DNA of 64,000 bases from Shewanella piezotolerans WP3 (GCF_000014885.1 NC_011566.1:2895501-2959500); one strand, 5' to 3'. Counted from the stretch's first letter, positions 47,138-57,204 are shown. Notes: generated by a model from the letters alone, not told the origin. Made by a program: numbers and translations.

Positions 47138-47782
47138 TTAAAACTGACCAGTATCAAGCATCTTATACCTAATCGCTAGTCGAGTCAGTTCCACATCTCC
47201 GCCGATCCCTAACTTGGCGAATAGCCTATATCGGTAGCTATTCACTGTTTTAGGGCTAAGGTTCAATTGTTCAGAAATATCACTTACCTTCTAACCATTG
47301 GTGATCATTAGCATGATCTGCAGCTCTCGCTCTGACAAGGATTTAAATGGATTATCTTCAGACTGATTAAACTGACTTAAAGCCATTTGTTGCGCAATTT
47401 CAGGGGATAAATAGCGTTGACCATGTGCAACTTGACGAATAGCTTGTAACACTTCTGGAGAGGTTGCACCTTTGGTTAAGTAACCAGAAGCACCAGCTTG
47501 CATCACTTTCGTAGGAAATGGATCTTCAGTGTGTATAGTCAGCACGATTATTTTTGCATGAGCTTGAAACCTTAGAATTTTGCGGGTCGCTTCTAAGCCA
47601 CCAATACCTGGCATATTCATATCCATCAAAATGACATCGGCTTCATTTTTACGGCACCATTGAACAGCCGTCTCACCGTCACCCGCTTCACCAACGACCT
47701 TTATTCCGCGTTCATCTTCTAGAATACGCCGAATACCAGTACGTACTAGCTCATGGTCATCGACTAAATATACTGAAATCAA
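47138..47782 (-). pseudogene. uvrY: Response regulator UvrY/GacA with an in-frame amber stop
   Basis: The receiver domain is complete: acidic DD at residues 8-9, phospho-acceptor Asp54 in ILMDMNMPGIGGLEATRK and Lys in GYLTKGA. The LuxR HTH begins at LSERELQIMLMITNG but codon 164 is TAG (47293-47291). The same frame then continues KVSDISEQLNLSPKTVNSYR with no other stop to TAA at 47138-47140. E. coli UvrY has MITKGQKVNEISEQLNLSPK at this point, so the amber replaces a conserved Gln (CAG to TAG, one transition). The truncated 163-residue product would lack most of the DNA-binding domain. Translation appears to start at TTG. With an intact codon it would be a 214-residue activator of csrB/csrC-type small RNAs, paired with BarA. 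Confidence 0.9.
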
Positions 47783-47947
47783 AGCTGCCCTACCCTAAAT
47801 TAAACCTGCTTGCTCTACACGTGTATCAAGCTATCTTATTCAGTCTAATTTAGCCCATAAAAGAAAATTTAGAAAGTTAAATCTTACTTAGAGCAATACT
47901 GGCAATATCCAATATTAGTCTAAATAACAATGACTTAATCAGAAAGC

Positions 47948-47973
47948 AAAAAGGCAGCCATTTAGGCTGCCTT
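47948..47973 (-). terminator. Terminator of tRNA-Ser
   Basis: On the minus strand AGGCAGCC-TAAAT-GGCTGCCT followed by TTTTGC, just beyond the tRNA 3' end. Confidence 0.85.
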
Positions 47974-47981
47974 CTTTAATG

Positions 47982-48072
47982 TGGCGGAGAGATAGGGATT
48001 TGAACCCTAGATGGGCTACAAACCCATGCCGGTTTTCAAGACCGGTGCATTCGACCACTCTGCCATCTCTCC
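47982..48072 (-). tRNA. tRNA-Ser (UGA)
   Basis: Minus strand; begins GGAGAGATGGCAGAGTGG and ends ATCTCTCCGCCA with an encoded CCA. Anticodon TGA lies in CCGGTCTTGAAAACCGG. A long variable arm (CATGGGTTTGTAGCCCAT) marks it as class II tRNA-Ser. Confidence 0.97.
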
Positions 48073-48083
48073 TAACGAGGTAA

Positions 48084-48112
48084 ATACTAGGCGTTTACAT
48101 CCATGTTGTAAA
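48084..48112 (-). promoter_or_regulatory. Promoter of tRNA-Ser
   Basis: On the minus strand TTTACA (48112-48107), a 17-base spacer and TAGTAT (48089-48084), about 12 bases before the tRNA 5' end. Both hexamers are one or two bases from consensus. Confidence 0.6.
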
Positions 48113-48303
48113 TACTAAATAGATGAAAACTTTGCTAACAGCAATCAAGTGGTGATCTTACAATCAAATTGATGATTGTTTACTCTCAGCAATCAACCCT
48201 ATTGCTCTAAAAGCCGTCAGCTGGCCATCTATCACTGACATATTAAAGGCTAACCGCAATACTATGTTAATATCTCTCTAATTGAAAAACTTAACAGATA
48301 TAT

Positions 48304-50007
48304 ATGAACTCAAATATTATTCCTGCTTCTGCACTCAAACCGCAGTTTACCCTAACGACAGCGGCCGCAGACAATAGTCCTTCAGAAGTCCGTTTAATTG
48401 GTCAATCTCGTGTTCGTGATGCTTTCAAATTATTGAGTAATACTCATGACCAACATATGTATTTAGCGGATTACTCGGGTTGTAATCGCAAAAATATTAT
48501 CCGAGCCCTCGTCGAAACGGAAGGAGTTTTTGTCGATAAAAATCTGGTGTTAACTGGTAATGGTACGGCTTGGTGTGAGCAAAGTGACAAGCAACAGTTG
48601 CTCGCTGCTAAACAAACAACACATCAGTATCTTTCTGGCACGATTAAAAAACATGACCTGATCGGGCGATATGACGAGCGCACAAAACATTATAGAGCTG
48701 GCGCGCTTGCCAACTGCCATTATTTATTTATCTGTGCTGATTCCATTTGGAAAAGAGAAACGCTTTGGGAGCTACTGTTAGAAATACTTGATAAAAAGGA
48801 ATATCAAGTACATTCCAGTCTCCCACCTATAGCACTAAACTGTAAGATTATACTTATTGGTTCGAGTAACCAATATGGTCATTGCTGGCTCGGTGAACCC
48901 ATTTTTGCCAATTTATTCCCCTTATTAGGTGAATTGCTAAATGAGGTTGACCTCAATGAAGTGCCGTTGGCCCATTATAACCAATGGTTGGATTGTATTT
49001 TAGAGGACATTAGTTTAACCATTGATGATCCAGCAAGATTGGCATTACTGGAATACAGTGCAAGGCTTGCCGATCACCAACAACGCTTAAGCTTAATGTC
49101 AATTAATATTGAACAGTTGTTGGTCCAAGCAAGCACTTATTCTCAGCAAACACATATCGATGAAAAAGCATTTCGTCTCAGTATTGATATGTTTAATCAA
49201 CGCCATAATGCCTCCGAAAAACTATCGGAGCAAAACTTCGATGACTTGTTTATCAACCTGCCAACACAAGATGAAATTATCGGCCAAATAAATGGCTTAA
49301 CCGTCATTGAAAATGCCGAGTATAGTTATGGTGAACCCGCAAGAATAACCGCCTCAGTGCATTATGGAGATGGCGAAGTTGCTGATATTGAGCGTAAGTC
49401 TGAGCTTGGTGGTAACATTCATGCAAAGGGCATGATGATCCTGTCTTCGTGCCTATATCGTATATTTGGTAAAGATGCGCCATTACACCTCAATGCCAAT
49501 ATCGTATTTGAGCAGTCATACCAAGAGATCGACGGTGACAGCGCCTCTTTAGCAGAATACTGCAGCTTAATATCTGCTATATCTGAAAAGCCCATTAAGC
49601 AAAGTATCGCCGCTACCGGAGCAATTGACCAATTTGGTAATGTACAAGCCATTGGTGGAGTTAATGAAAAAATCGAAGGTTTTTTCAAATTATGTCAACG
49701 CCGTGGACTGACTGGTCATCAAGGCGTCATTATTCCCTGTTCTAATATGCAGCAGTTAAACTTGCACCAATCTGTTATTAATGCTGTTAACGAAGGGCAA
49801 TTTACACTCTATCAAGTAAAGCACATCGATGAAGCGGCTGAGATATTAATGCAAACTCCCGCAGGAACTGCAGATCAAGACAATCAGTTCCCAAATGACT
49901 CCCTTTACGGCCTTGTACAAACAAGATTAGAAGGTTTAGCGGGATATCAAGAGGAAGAAAAGTCATTTTTTGTGAGGCTGCGAGAAAAACTGTCATTTTC
50001 TAGCTGA
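48304..50007 (+). CDS. lonH: Lon-family protease homologue (YcbZ/LonH type)
   Basis: 567 residues (E. coli YcbZ is 586). The C-terminal S16 protease domain holds the catalytic Ser in [11 protein letters not shown] (about residue 411) and the Lys in [15 protein letters not shown] (about 456), so the dyad is intact. The N-terminal two thirds is a diverged ATPase-like region; I see no good Walker A, so ATP dependence is doubtful. It lies directly upstream of fabA, an adjacency also seen in E. coli (fabA-ycbZ). The physiological substrate is unknown. Confidence 0.88.
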
Positions 50008-50074
50008 TCGGAGTTGTTTAGCGTACACGTGTTCGCTAACCTTGGCGGTTCAAATTGCTGGAGAACCAAAAATA

Positions 50075-50590
50075 ATGAGTAATGCTAACAGTTTTACAAA
50101 AGAAGACCTTGTTGCCTGCGGACTTGGCAACCTTTTCGGACCTAACTCTCCGAGATTACCGAAAGACAATATGTTAATGATCGACCGTGTACTTAAGATC
50201 AATGCAGATGGCGGTGAATTTGGTAAAGGTGAAATTGTTGCTGAACTCGATATCAATCCAGATCTTTGGTTTTTTGACTGCCACTTTGCAGCAGACCCTG
50301 TTATGCCAGGTTGCCTTGGCCTAGATGCTATGTGGCAACTTGTTGGCTTTTTCTTAGGTTGGGAAGGTGCTGAAGGAAAAGGACGCGCGCTTGGCGTTGG
50401 CGAAGTAAAATTTACTGGTCAAGTACTTCCAGAAGCTAAAAAGGTTACCTACAAGCTTACGATAAAGCGTAAAGTGTACCGTAAACTAGTTATGGGCATT
50501 GCTGATGCAACAATGGAAGTTGATGGCCGCGAAATCTATAGCGCTAAAGATCTAAAAGTTGGTATTTTTACAGATACCTCTAGCTTTTAA
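50075..50590 (+). CDS. fabA: 3-hydroxydecanoyl-ACP dehydratase/isomerase FabA
   Basis: 171 residues from the ATG at 50075 ([16 protein letters not shown]), the standard FabA length. The in-frame TTG at 50042 gives an unlikely 11-residue extension, and GGAG lies before the ATG. The active-site segment is [20 protein letters not shown], with the catalytic His and the Asp further on. It dehydrates 3-hydroxydecanoyl-ACP and isomerises the product, committing carbon to unsaturated fatty acids. FadR, encoded at 32189, activates fabA in E. coli; I could not confirm an operator here. A terminator follows. Confidence 0.97.
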
Positions 50591-50613
50591 GCTTACAAAA
50601 CATGACTAATGAC

Positions 50614-50640
50614 AACGCCCTCTTAATAGAGGGCGTTTTT
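50614..50640. terminator. Terminator after fabA
   Basis: AACGCCCTCT-TAAT-AGAGGGCG then five T residues. It lies between the convergent fabA and rmf and also carries A residues on the left, so it may serve both. Confidence 0.93.
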
Positions 50641-50651
50641 GTTATACTCGT

Positions 50652-50828
50652 TCATTTATTAAATAAACCGCTTAACCTACCATCAATACCTTCTCGCCAA
50701 CCTCCAAGCCATTGTGACTTAGAGTCAAGTGTCGAATATGGACAAATCTCTTTAGAACGGCCCCCTATCCCAGCCTGAAAACCTTTCGAAAAAGCTCTAT
50801 CTAATCGATCTCGTTTTTGTCTCTTCAT
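50652..50828 (-). CDS. rmf: Ribosome modulation factor Rmf
   Basis: 58 residues, translated by hand from the minus strand. The start MKRQKRDRLDRAFSKGFQAG and the core GRSKEICPY...SQWLGGWREG match E. coli Rmf almost residue for residue. Rmf dimerises 70S ribosomes into inactive 100S particles in stationary phase. GAGAGGA lies before the ATG. It is convergent with fabA; in E. coli rmf and fabA are also neighbours. The C-terminus is a few residues longer than the E. coli protein. Confidence 0.97.
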   Translation of the reverse strand: MKRQKRDRLDRAFSKGFQAGIGGRSKEICPYSTLDSKSQWLGGWREGIDGRLSGLFNK

Positions 50829-50976
50829 GCAAGCGTCCTCTCTTCCATAATGGTAGAAGCTAATGCTTCATGACTATGAATAAAACTTTTTGCTCGAGAG
50901 ATCAATCAAAAAAAACCGACATTTTACAGGTTAAATATTAAGCTATTGAGTTATGTCATAAAAATAAAAATAAAAA

Positions 50977-51001
50977 AAATCGAGGCAAATTGCCTCGATT
51001 T
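50977..51001 (-). terminator. Terminator of the DUF3466 gene
   Basis: AAATCGAGGC-AAAT-TGCCTCGATTT (the loop region is itself self-complementary), followed on the minus strand by a run of eight T then ATTTTT. It lies about 20 bases beyond the DUF3466 stop. Confidence 0.9.
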
Positions 51002-51020
51002 AGTCTACTCATCTAGTCAG

Positions 51021-52901
51021 CTACTTTCTTTTGCGTCGCAGCCAAACTAACGGCAACATTAACAACCATCCGAGGCTCGCTGCGCCCTTTCGCTCATAGT
51101 TACCGTTGTCTTCATTATCGTCAACACAATTATTGGCCGCTTTCCATTCATCTGTAGCGTCCTCACCCGTAGTTTGGATAACCATCATACGCGGTAAAAA
51201 TGAAGTGACCGGATCGCCGTAGCCATTAAGTTCAAAAAATGGTAATCCGTTATCACCGATAATTAAATTACCGCTAGAATCGAATTGATACGAAGGCTTA
51301 CGAATAAACGCTGTGCCCACAATCGTGCCACTATCACTAATACTGTTTGCTTCTACAATCTTGATTTCGCTCTCGTAAGTCAGTGTCTTTCCAGAACCAT
51401 CTTCGACTGCAACTTTATTACGAACCCACTTGTCTGAATCATCCTTTACAAAACCTTTTGACTGACAAGTCAGTAGATCATTAAGATTCGAAAACTCATC
51501 TTCTGCGATGTTATACAAGAAGCCAGCTTTAGGTCTTGGCTTTTCCTTATCATGGGTAGTTTCGATATAGCCAACCACTTGCCCATTATTATTAATGCCT
51601 CTACCACGGCTTCCTAAGTCAGAAAGGTTGTTATAGAAATCATTAGGTGTGATGATTTCGGCGTTGGCATCACTCGTATCGATATAGAAGAACTTATCTC
51701 GGATATACCCTTCAATATATTTACTGTAACTACCAATCAAAATACCGCTGTCGTTAATATCGTAAGCGATAGATGAACGCACATCTTTAACCGTATCAAC
51801 ATCAACCCAGTTATATTGATAAGCACCTTCAGCATCTTGCTTCCAATAAGCAGCATCGAAATACAATCTGTCCTTATTGCCGTCACGATAAACATGCGAG
51901 CGACCAGCAACAACACCAGCGGCATTGATTCCAAGACCTTGTCCAGTATAAACGCCATCATTAGTCACTTCTAAGCCAAGAGGAAGCTCAAAGCTCTCTG
52001 TGACAGCGCCAGCTTCGTATTTCCAGACATAGCCACGAGTCTGATATTGAATGTCTCTAAAACCACTACTATTCGGGTACTGTCTATTTTGCACACAAAT
52101 ATCGGTAGGTGCAGTTTCACTATTATTCGAAACGCATGAGTCGATAATGTTAGCACTGTTTTTACTGATATCCGTACTGGCATAACCGGCAATCAGATTG
52201 TTGCTATTAACTGCTGTGCCACTTGAGAAGCCGCCAACGGTGACGGTCACGTCACCATCATCTTGCTCTGAAACATACTCAGTGTACGGTGGCGTCAAAG
52301 CGATTTCAGTATTGCTATCATCCTTAACGAAGCCACGTTGTTCATATTCGCGGTAGTACCAAAACTCTTGCGTTTCACTGCTACCAGAATAAGGAACTGT
52401 TTGTTCAACAGCCGTCATCGCACCGACTTTTACTTTTGCATCATTTATGCCGTAGTAAAAAGTATCGACTGAATTAACCGTATCCTCATCTTCAGGAAAC
52501 GTTGGCGCTGTGGTGCCATTTACACTCTCAAAAGTCGGTAACCAAGGGGTTACAGGATCATTTTCGATTGAAGTGAAAGTGAAGTTATTAGCAATAATAG
52601 GTAGGTTTACTGAATAAGTAATTGTTTCAGCATCAGACACGCCATCTTCGATATCAATGACGCCATTATCATCTTCATCAACGTTTAGTTTCTTCTTACC
52701 TTTGGCAGCACCAACCGCTTCGTCGTTGTTGTTAACTGCCATACCATAACCGTTACGAGTATTGGCAATCGTACCGTTTAAGTTAAATGTCTCGGTATCG
52801 AGGTTTTTAATTTCATAAACAGGTGCAGCTTGTGCACCATGAAGGACACTTAATACACCAACGGCGACTAAGGATAGGGTCTTTTCCAACTTAAACTTCA
52901 T
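51021..52901 (-). CDS. DUF3466 family exported protein with C-terminal sorting tail
   Basis: 626 residues. A signal peptide opens it (MKFKLEKTLSLVAVGVLSVL, then HGAQA). The body is made of beta-rich repeats with recurring phrases such as GYGMAVNNNDEAVG, GLGINAAGVVAGRSHV and GRGINNNGQVVGYI, the pattern of the HAF/DUF3466 repeat family. An Asp-rich stretch DEDDNGVIDIED resembles a calcium-binding EF-hand-like loop. The C-terminus is a short spacer, a hydrophobic helix (GAASLGWLLMLPLVWL) and RRKRK. That is a GlyGly-CTERM-like sorting tail, as processed by rhombosortase. The protein is probably surface-anchored or released; its function is unknown. Confidence 0.85.
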   Translation of the reverse strand: MKFKLEKTLSLVAVGVLSVLHGAQAAPVYEIKNLDTETFNLNGTIANTRNGYGMAVNNNDEAVGAAKGKKKLNVDEDDNGVIDIEDGVSDAETITYSVNLPIIANNFTFTSIENDPVTPWLPTFESVNGTTAPTFPEDEDTVNSVDTFYYGINDAKVKVGAMTAVEQTVPYSGSSETQEFWYYREYEQRGFVKDDSNTEIALTPPYTEYVSEQDDGDVTVTVGGFSSGTAVNSNNLIAGYASTDISKNSANIIDSCVSNNSETAPTDICVQNRQYPNSSGFRDIQYQTRGYVWKYEAGAVTESFELPLGLEVTNDGVYTGQGLGINAAGVVAGRSHVYRDGNKDRLYFDAAYWKQDAEGAYQYNWVDVDTVKDVRSSIAYDINDSGILIGSYSKYIEGYIRDKFFYIDTSDANAEIITPNDFYNNLSDLGSRGRGINNNGQVVGYIETTHDKEKPRPKAGFLYNIAEDEFSNLNDLLTCQSKGFVKDDSDKWVRNKVAVEDGSGKTLTYESEIKIVEANSISDSGTIVGTAFIRKPSYQFDSSGNLIIGDNGLPFFELNGYGDPVTSFLPRMMVIQTTGEDATDEWKAANNCVDDNEDNGNYERKGAASLGWLLMLPLVWLRRKRK

Positions 52902-52930
52902 GAATTACTTCCCATTTTTTATTTTTTAGC

Positions 52931-54841
52931 TTACTTCAATGACTCGAGCTCTTCCCATCGCTCAAAGTAACTCTCAAGTAGACCTTCCTTATCGGACAGA
53001 GCCTTTAGCTTTTCGTTAACTGTTTTTTGTTCCTGAGCATAAAAATCAGGATCACTAATAATACTTTGCAATGCTTCAATATCCTGCTCTAACTGTTCCA
53101 TCAATGCAGGTAAAGACTCTAATTCTCTTTGTAGCTTAAACGATAACTTCTTCGCCGGTTTAGCTGCTACCGCCGGCTTTTTTTCAACAACTGGAGGTTG
53201 GACACTCTTTTGCTCCTGAGGTTCCTCAGAATAAAATTTAGCGCCTTGAGACACCGCATCTTGGTAGCCTCCAACATATTCACTCCAACCACCATTGCCA
53301 GTAAACCACCAACTACTGGTAACCGTATTGTCGATAAACGCTCTATCGTGGCTAACAAGTAGTAGAGTCCCCTTATAATCTGCGAGTAAAGACTCAAGCA
53401 GCTCTAGGGTTTCAATATCTAGATCGTTTGTTGGCTCATCGAGAATAATAAGATTTGCAGGACGAAGCAATAAGCGCGCTAGCAACAGACGGTTCTTTTC
53501 ACCACCAGAAAGAGCTTTAACCGGTGTTCTAGCCCTTAAAGGTGAAAACAAAAAGTCTTGTAGATAACTCAATATATGACGGTCTTGGCCATTAATGGTA
53601 ACGGTTTTCTTACCTTCGCCTACGTTATCTTCTACTGTTTTTTCAGGATCTAACGCTTCTCGGTACTGGTCGAAGTAAGCAATTTCAAGTTTAGTCCCCA
53701 CTTTCACACTACCAGACTGCGCTTCAAGTTGACCGATAAGCAGCTTAACTAACGTTGATTTACCGCAACCATTAGGGCCTATCAATGCAATTCTGTCGCC
53801 ACGCATGACTGTTGAACTGAAATTCTTAACCAAGTTTTTATCAGGCAGGTTATATTCAAGGTTCTCAATATCAAACACCAGCTTACCAGAGCGATCCGTA
53901 TCAGCAACTGACATTTTAGCGCCGCCCTGACGATTTAGACGTGCCATGCGCTCTACGCGTAAATCTTTAAGAGCACGTACTCTGCCTTCGTTACGAGTAC
54001 GACGAGCCTTAACGCCTTGACGGATCCATGCTTCTTCTTCGGCTAGCTTTTTATCAAAGTGAGCATTTTGCTCAGCTTCTACCCGTAACCATTCTGCTTT
54101 ACCTGTTAAGTAAGCTTGGTAGCTTCCAGGCCAAGAGGTTGCAATACCACGATCCAAATCAACGATTCGGGTCGCCATTCTATCAATGAACCCTCTATCG
54201 TGACTGACAAATACAATTGCGCCACGGTAGCTGAGCAGGAATTGTTCTAGCCATTCAATAGTATCGATGTCGAGGTGGTTAGTCGGCTCATCGAGCAGCA
54301 GCAGATCAGGATCACTAACCAAAGATCGAGCTAAAGCCACTTTACGTTGCCAGCCACCCGATAACTCAGATAATGGTGCGTCAGCATCCAAACCAAGTAA
54401 CTCACAGTTCTGGTTAATCCGATTATCGAGTTGCCATCCATTTAAATGATCGATATCGCCTTGTAGCCTTTCCATCTGCTTCAGCATACGCTCCATTTCA
54501 TCTGGATTAGCGGTTGCCACGTCATGGGAAAGTTGGTGATAGCGCTCTAACTTTTCGCCTACTTCCTGTAAGCCTGCTGCGATATAAGCATAAACAGTTC
54601 CTTGTTCGGCTTTAGGTGGATCTTGTTGCAATCGGCTGACTTTAACATCGGTAGCAATATTAAACTCACCTTCATCAAGCAGAACATCACCGCTTAGTAC
54701 TTTCATCAGGCTAGATTTACCTGCACCATTGCGACCTACTATACAAACCCGCTCACCAGGTTCAATGGTGAAATCTGCTTTTTGCAATAACGGGGTATAA
54801 CCATAGGCTAAAGAGCCGTTATTAATACGTACTAAACTCAA
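52931..54841 (-). CDS. uup: ABC-F ATPase Uup
   Basis: 636 residues with two ABC cassettes. Walker A motifs are IVGRNGAGKSSLMKVL and LIGPNGCGKSTLVKLL; signatures are LSGGWQRKVALARSL and LSGGEKNRLLLARLL; Walker B motifs are LLLLDEPTNHLDI and LIILDEPTNDLDI. A linker rich in Arg joins them, and the C-terminus is a coiled coil (after KKLSFKLQRELESLPALMEQ) that in Uup binds DNA. There is no membrane domain, so it is a soluble ABC-F protein acting on ribosomes or Holliday-type DNA. It lies 1 base after the glutaredoxin-like gene, hence co-transcribed. Confidence 0.96.
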   Translation of the reverse strand: MSLVRINNGSLAYGYTPLLQKADFTIEPGERVCIVGRNGAGKSSLMKVLSGDVLLDEGEFNIATDVKVSRLQQDPPKAEQGTVYAYIAAGLQEVGEKLERYHQLSHDVATANPDEMERMLKQMERLQGDIDHLNGWQLDNRINQNCELLGLDADAPLSELSGGWQRKVALARSLVSDPDLLLLDEPTNHLDIDTIEWLEQFLLSYRGAIVFVSHDRGFIDRMATRIVDLDRGIATSWPGSYQAYLTGKAEWLRVEAEQNAHFDKKLAEEEAWIRQGVKARRTRNEGRVRALKDLRVERMARLNRQGGAKMSVADTDRSGKLVFDIENLEYNLPDKNLVKNFSSTVMRGDRIALIGPNGCGKSTLVKLLIGQLEAQSGSVKVGTKLEIAYFDQYREALDPEKTVEDNVGEGKKTVTINGQDRHILSYLQDFLFSPLRARTPVKALSGGEKNRLLLARLLLRPANLIILDEPTNDLDIETLELLESLLADYKGTLLLVSHDRAFIDNTVTSSWWFTGNGGWSEYVGGYQDAVSQGAKFYSEEPQEQKSVQPPVVEKKPAVAAKPAKKLSFKLQRELESLPALMEQLEQDIEALQSIISDPDFYAQEQKTVNEKLKALSDKEGLLESYFERWEELESLK

Positions 54842-54842
54842 C

Positions 54843-55079
54843 TTACGCTCCTAAAAATTCTTGTAATGCTTTGAGGTCAAATGGCCAGCCCAGCTCGCGA
54901 TTATCTGTTGTTTTTACCACTGGGATCCGTGTCGCGTAACTTTCAGCTAATAACTCGCTTTCACAAATATCTTCAGCAACAAAAACGACTTGTGCTTGTT
55001 GTAACAACTCCGCAGCGAGTTCACACAGATGACATGCATCTGTGTGATATAAAATAACAGCGTTAACTTTACTCGGCAT
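54843..55079 (-). CDS. Glutaredoxin-like family protein (DUF836)
   Basis: 78 residues with a thioredoxin-fold opening NAVILYHTDACHLCELAAEL. The redox motif is CHLC, and the cis-Pro segment is ATRIPVVKT. It overlaps the end of rlmKL by 11 bases and abuts uup, so the three form a coupled operon. The substrate is unknown; DUF836 proteins are monothiol/dithiol glutaredoxin relatives. Confidence 0.9.
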   Translation of the reverse strand: MPSKVNAVILYHTDACHLCELAAELLQQAQVVFVAEDICESELLAESYATRIPVVKTTDNRELGWPFDLKALQEFLGA

Positions 55080-57204
55080 GAGTGATAAGCCAAGTGTTAT
55101 GGATTTGCGGGTTACGCTTATAATCCAATGGTAATGTTTGGTTATCGATATTCTTAATCGACAGGCCAGCAGCTTCTAATTGCTCAATTTCCATCTTAAA
55201 TTTACGCTTGTTGTTTGAGAAAATAATTTCTCCGCCTGGATTAAGCAGTTTTATCAAGTTACTCAATAGAGGCACATGATCGCGCAACACGTCGAAAGAA
55301 TCTTCCATACGCTTTGAATTTGAGAAGGTTGGCGGATCGATAAAGATAAGATCGAACCTATCATGGGTGCGCTTTATCCACTGTAAACAGTTTGCTTGAA
55401 CAAATTGATATTTATCATCGTTTAAACCATTAAGCGCAAAGTTTTCTTTCGCCCAATTGATGTAGGTATTCGACATATCAACCGTCGTAACCGACGTGGC
55501 CCCGCCGAGTGCTGCATGTACCGACGCAGTACCGGTATAAGCAAATAGGTTACACACACTGCGCCCTTTAGACTTTTCACCTACCATTTTGCGGGTTAAG
55601 CGATGATCTAAAAACAACCCCGTATCCAAATATTCTTTAAGGTTTAGCTTAAATTTGGCACCATACTCAGTCGTAATAAGTTCAAGCTTATTAGCTTGCA
55701 TCTTTTCATACTGTGAAATGCCCTTTTTACGCTCTCGGGTCTTCAACACAATATTATTAGGATCGATTCCTATTGCATGTGGCAGTGCAATCAACACATC
55801 CGTTAAACGGCGTTTTGACACCGACTCAGGGATCTCTGCAGGTGCGGCATATTCATAAACAACAACGTGATCAAGATATTTATCAATGGCTACATTATAA
55901 TCAGGCAAGTCGGCATCATAGAGACGGTAACTATCGATTCCCTCTTTCTTAGCCCATTTTTGTAACTGTTTAAAGTTCTTCTTAATACGGTTAGCAAAAG
56001 GCACCGCAATGTCACTCACATCGCCATCGACCTTAATATTTGCAGGGTCTACGCGACGAGTGTTTTCAGCATGAACTGTATAAAGATTGAATGCACATTC
56101 AAGTGCACCATTATTCATCTTCATCTGTTTATCAGCTTTTAGCTTTAATGCTGACAATAGTTCTGAATCGCTATTTAAAATCGCTAAGTTCCAGCCACCG
56201 AACTCTGCTTTGAACTTATCACCTAGCTGATAATAAAGTTGCAGTAACGAGGTCATGTTACCTAAACGTTCACCATAAGGGGGATTCGAAATCAAATAGC
56301 CAGTCGGTGCTGGTACGCTTATATTAAGCGCGTTACTGACATTAAAATCAATAAACTCAAGCACGCCTGCGTTTTCAGCATTACGTTTTGCTAGTGCTAC
56401 CAATCTTGAATCAATGTCAGACCCATAGAATTTGATTTCACATCGGGTTTTTCCAATCGATGCTCTAGCATGAGCTTCGTTTAATAATTCCTGCCAAACC
56501 TTATCGTTATGAGGTAACCACTTTTCAAAACCAAACCGTTCACGGTGAATACCAGGTGCAATGTCACAAGCCAACATAGCCGCTTCAATAAGTATGGTTC
56601 CGCTACCACAAAAAGGGTCTAGTAAGGTGACAGGAGACTTCTTCCAACCACTACGTACCAGCATATTTGCTGCTAAGTTTTCTTTTAGCGGTGCTTCACC
56701 CGTTGTACTACGATAACCACGCTTGTGTAGCGCTGGACCAGAAAAGTTAATCCCAATGGTTATTTCGCCGCGGCGGTAATGGGCATCAATTTTATAATCA
56801 GCATCGATTTTTGCAACGTTCGGACGAGAAAAGTCATCATCACGAAAGCGATCGACTATTGCATCTTTAATTTTCAATGCACCAAATTGGGTGTTGTTAA
56901 TGAAGCCACCCATGCCATGAAAATCGACACTAAAAGTACTGCGGTTAGAAAACTGCATCTGCCAGTCAATACCGTAAGCGGCGTTATAAAGCTGCTCTGG
57001 TGACTCACAAGGACCTTTATGGATCACTAAAATGATTCTGCTGGCTAGTCGCGACCAAAGGGTGATCCGATAACCAAGTTCTAGAGAAGCAGTAAAATAA
57101 ACTCCCGCTACACTTTCTTTGATATCTGAAGCGCCAAGCTCCGCTAATTCAAGCGATAACGCGTATTCGTAGCCCCGAGGAGCTGCAGCAAAAAAATTTA
57201 ACAT
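55069..57204 (-). CDS. rlmL: 23S rRNA (guanine) methyltransferase RlmKL
   Basis: 711 residues, a fusion as in E. coli. A THUMP domain fills the first 160 residues. The N-terminal methyltransferase (m2G2445) has SAM motif TLLDPFCGSGTILIEAAMLA and NPPYGERLG. The C-terminal methyltransferase (m7G2069) has FAYTGTASVHAALGGATSV and IDPPTFSNSKRMED. It modifies 23S rRNA during large-subunit assembly. The first gene of the rlmKL-grx-uup operon. ycbX, which precedes rlmKL in E. coli, is absent. Confidence 0.96.
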   Translation of the reverse strand: MLNFFAAAPRGYEYALSLELAELGASDIKESVAGVYFTASLELGYRITLWSRLASRIILVIHKGPCESPEQLYNAAYGIDWQMQFSNRSTFSVDFHGMGGFINNTQFGALKIKDAIVDRFRDDDFSRPNVAKIDADYKIDAHYRRGEITIGINFSGPALHKRGYRSTTGEAPLKENLAANMLVRSGWKKSPVTLLDPFCGSGTILIEAAMLACDIAPGIHRERFGFEKWLPHNDKVWQELLNEAHARASIGKTRCEIKFYGSDIDSRLVALAKRNAENAGVLEFIDFNVSNALNISVPAPTGYLISNPPYGERLGNMTSLLQLYYQLGDKFKAEFGGWNLAILNSDSELLSALKLKADKQMKMNNGALECAFNLYTVHAENTRRVDPANIKVDGDVSDIAVPFANRIKKNFKQLQKWAKKEGIDSYRLYDADLPDYNVAIDKYLDHVVVYEYAAPAEIPESVSKRRLTDVLIALPHAIGIDPNNIVLKTRERKKGISQYEKMQANKLELITTEYGAKFKLNLKEYLDTGLFLDHRLTRKMVGEKSKGRSVCNLFAYTGTASVHAALGGATSVTTVDMSNTYINWAKENFALNGLNDDKYQFVQANCLQWIKRTHDRFDLIFIDPPTFSNSKRMEDSFDVLRDHVPLLSNLIKLLNPGGEIIFSNNKRKFKMEIEQLEAAGLSIKNIDNQTLPLDYKRNPQIHNTWLITHAE

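Noticed and set aside
47291..47782. uvrY as a normal short receiver-only protein
   Set aside because: The sequence after the stop is in frame and matches the UvrY HTH closely, so a stand-alone receiver by design is unlikely.
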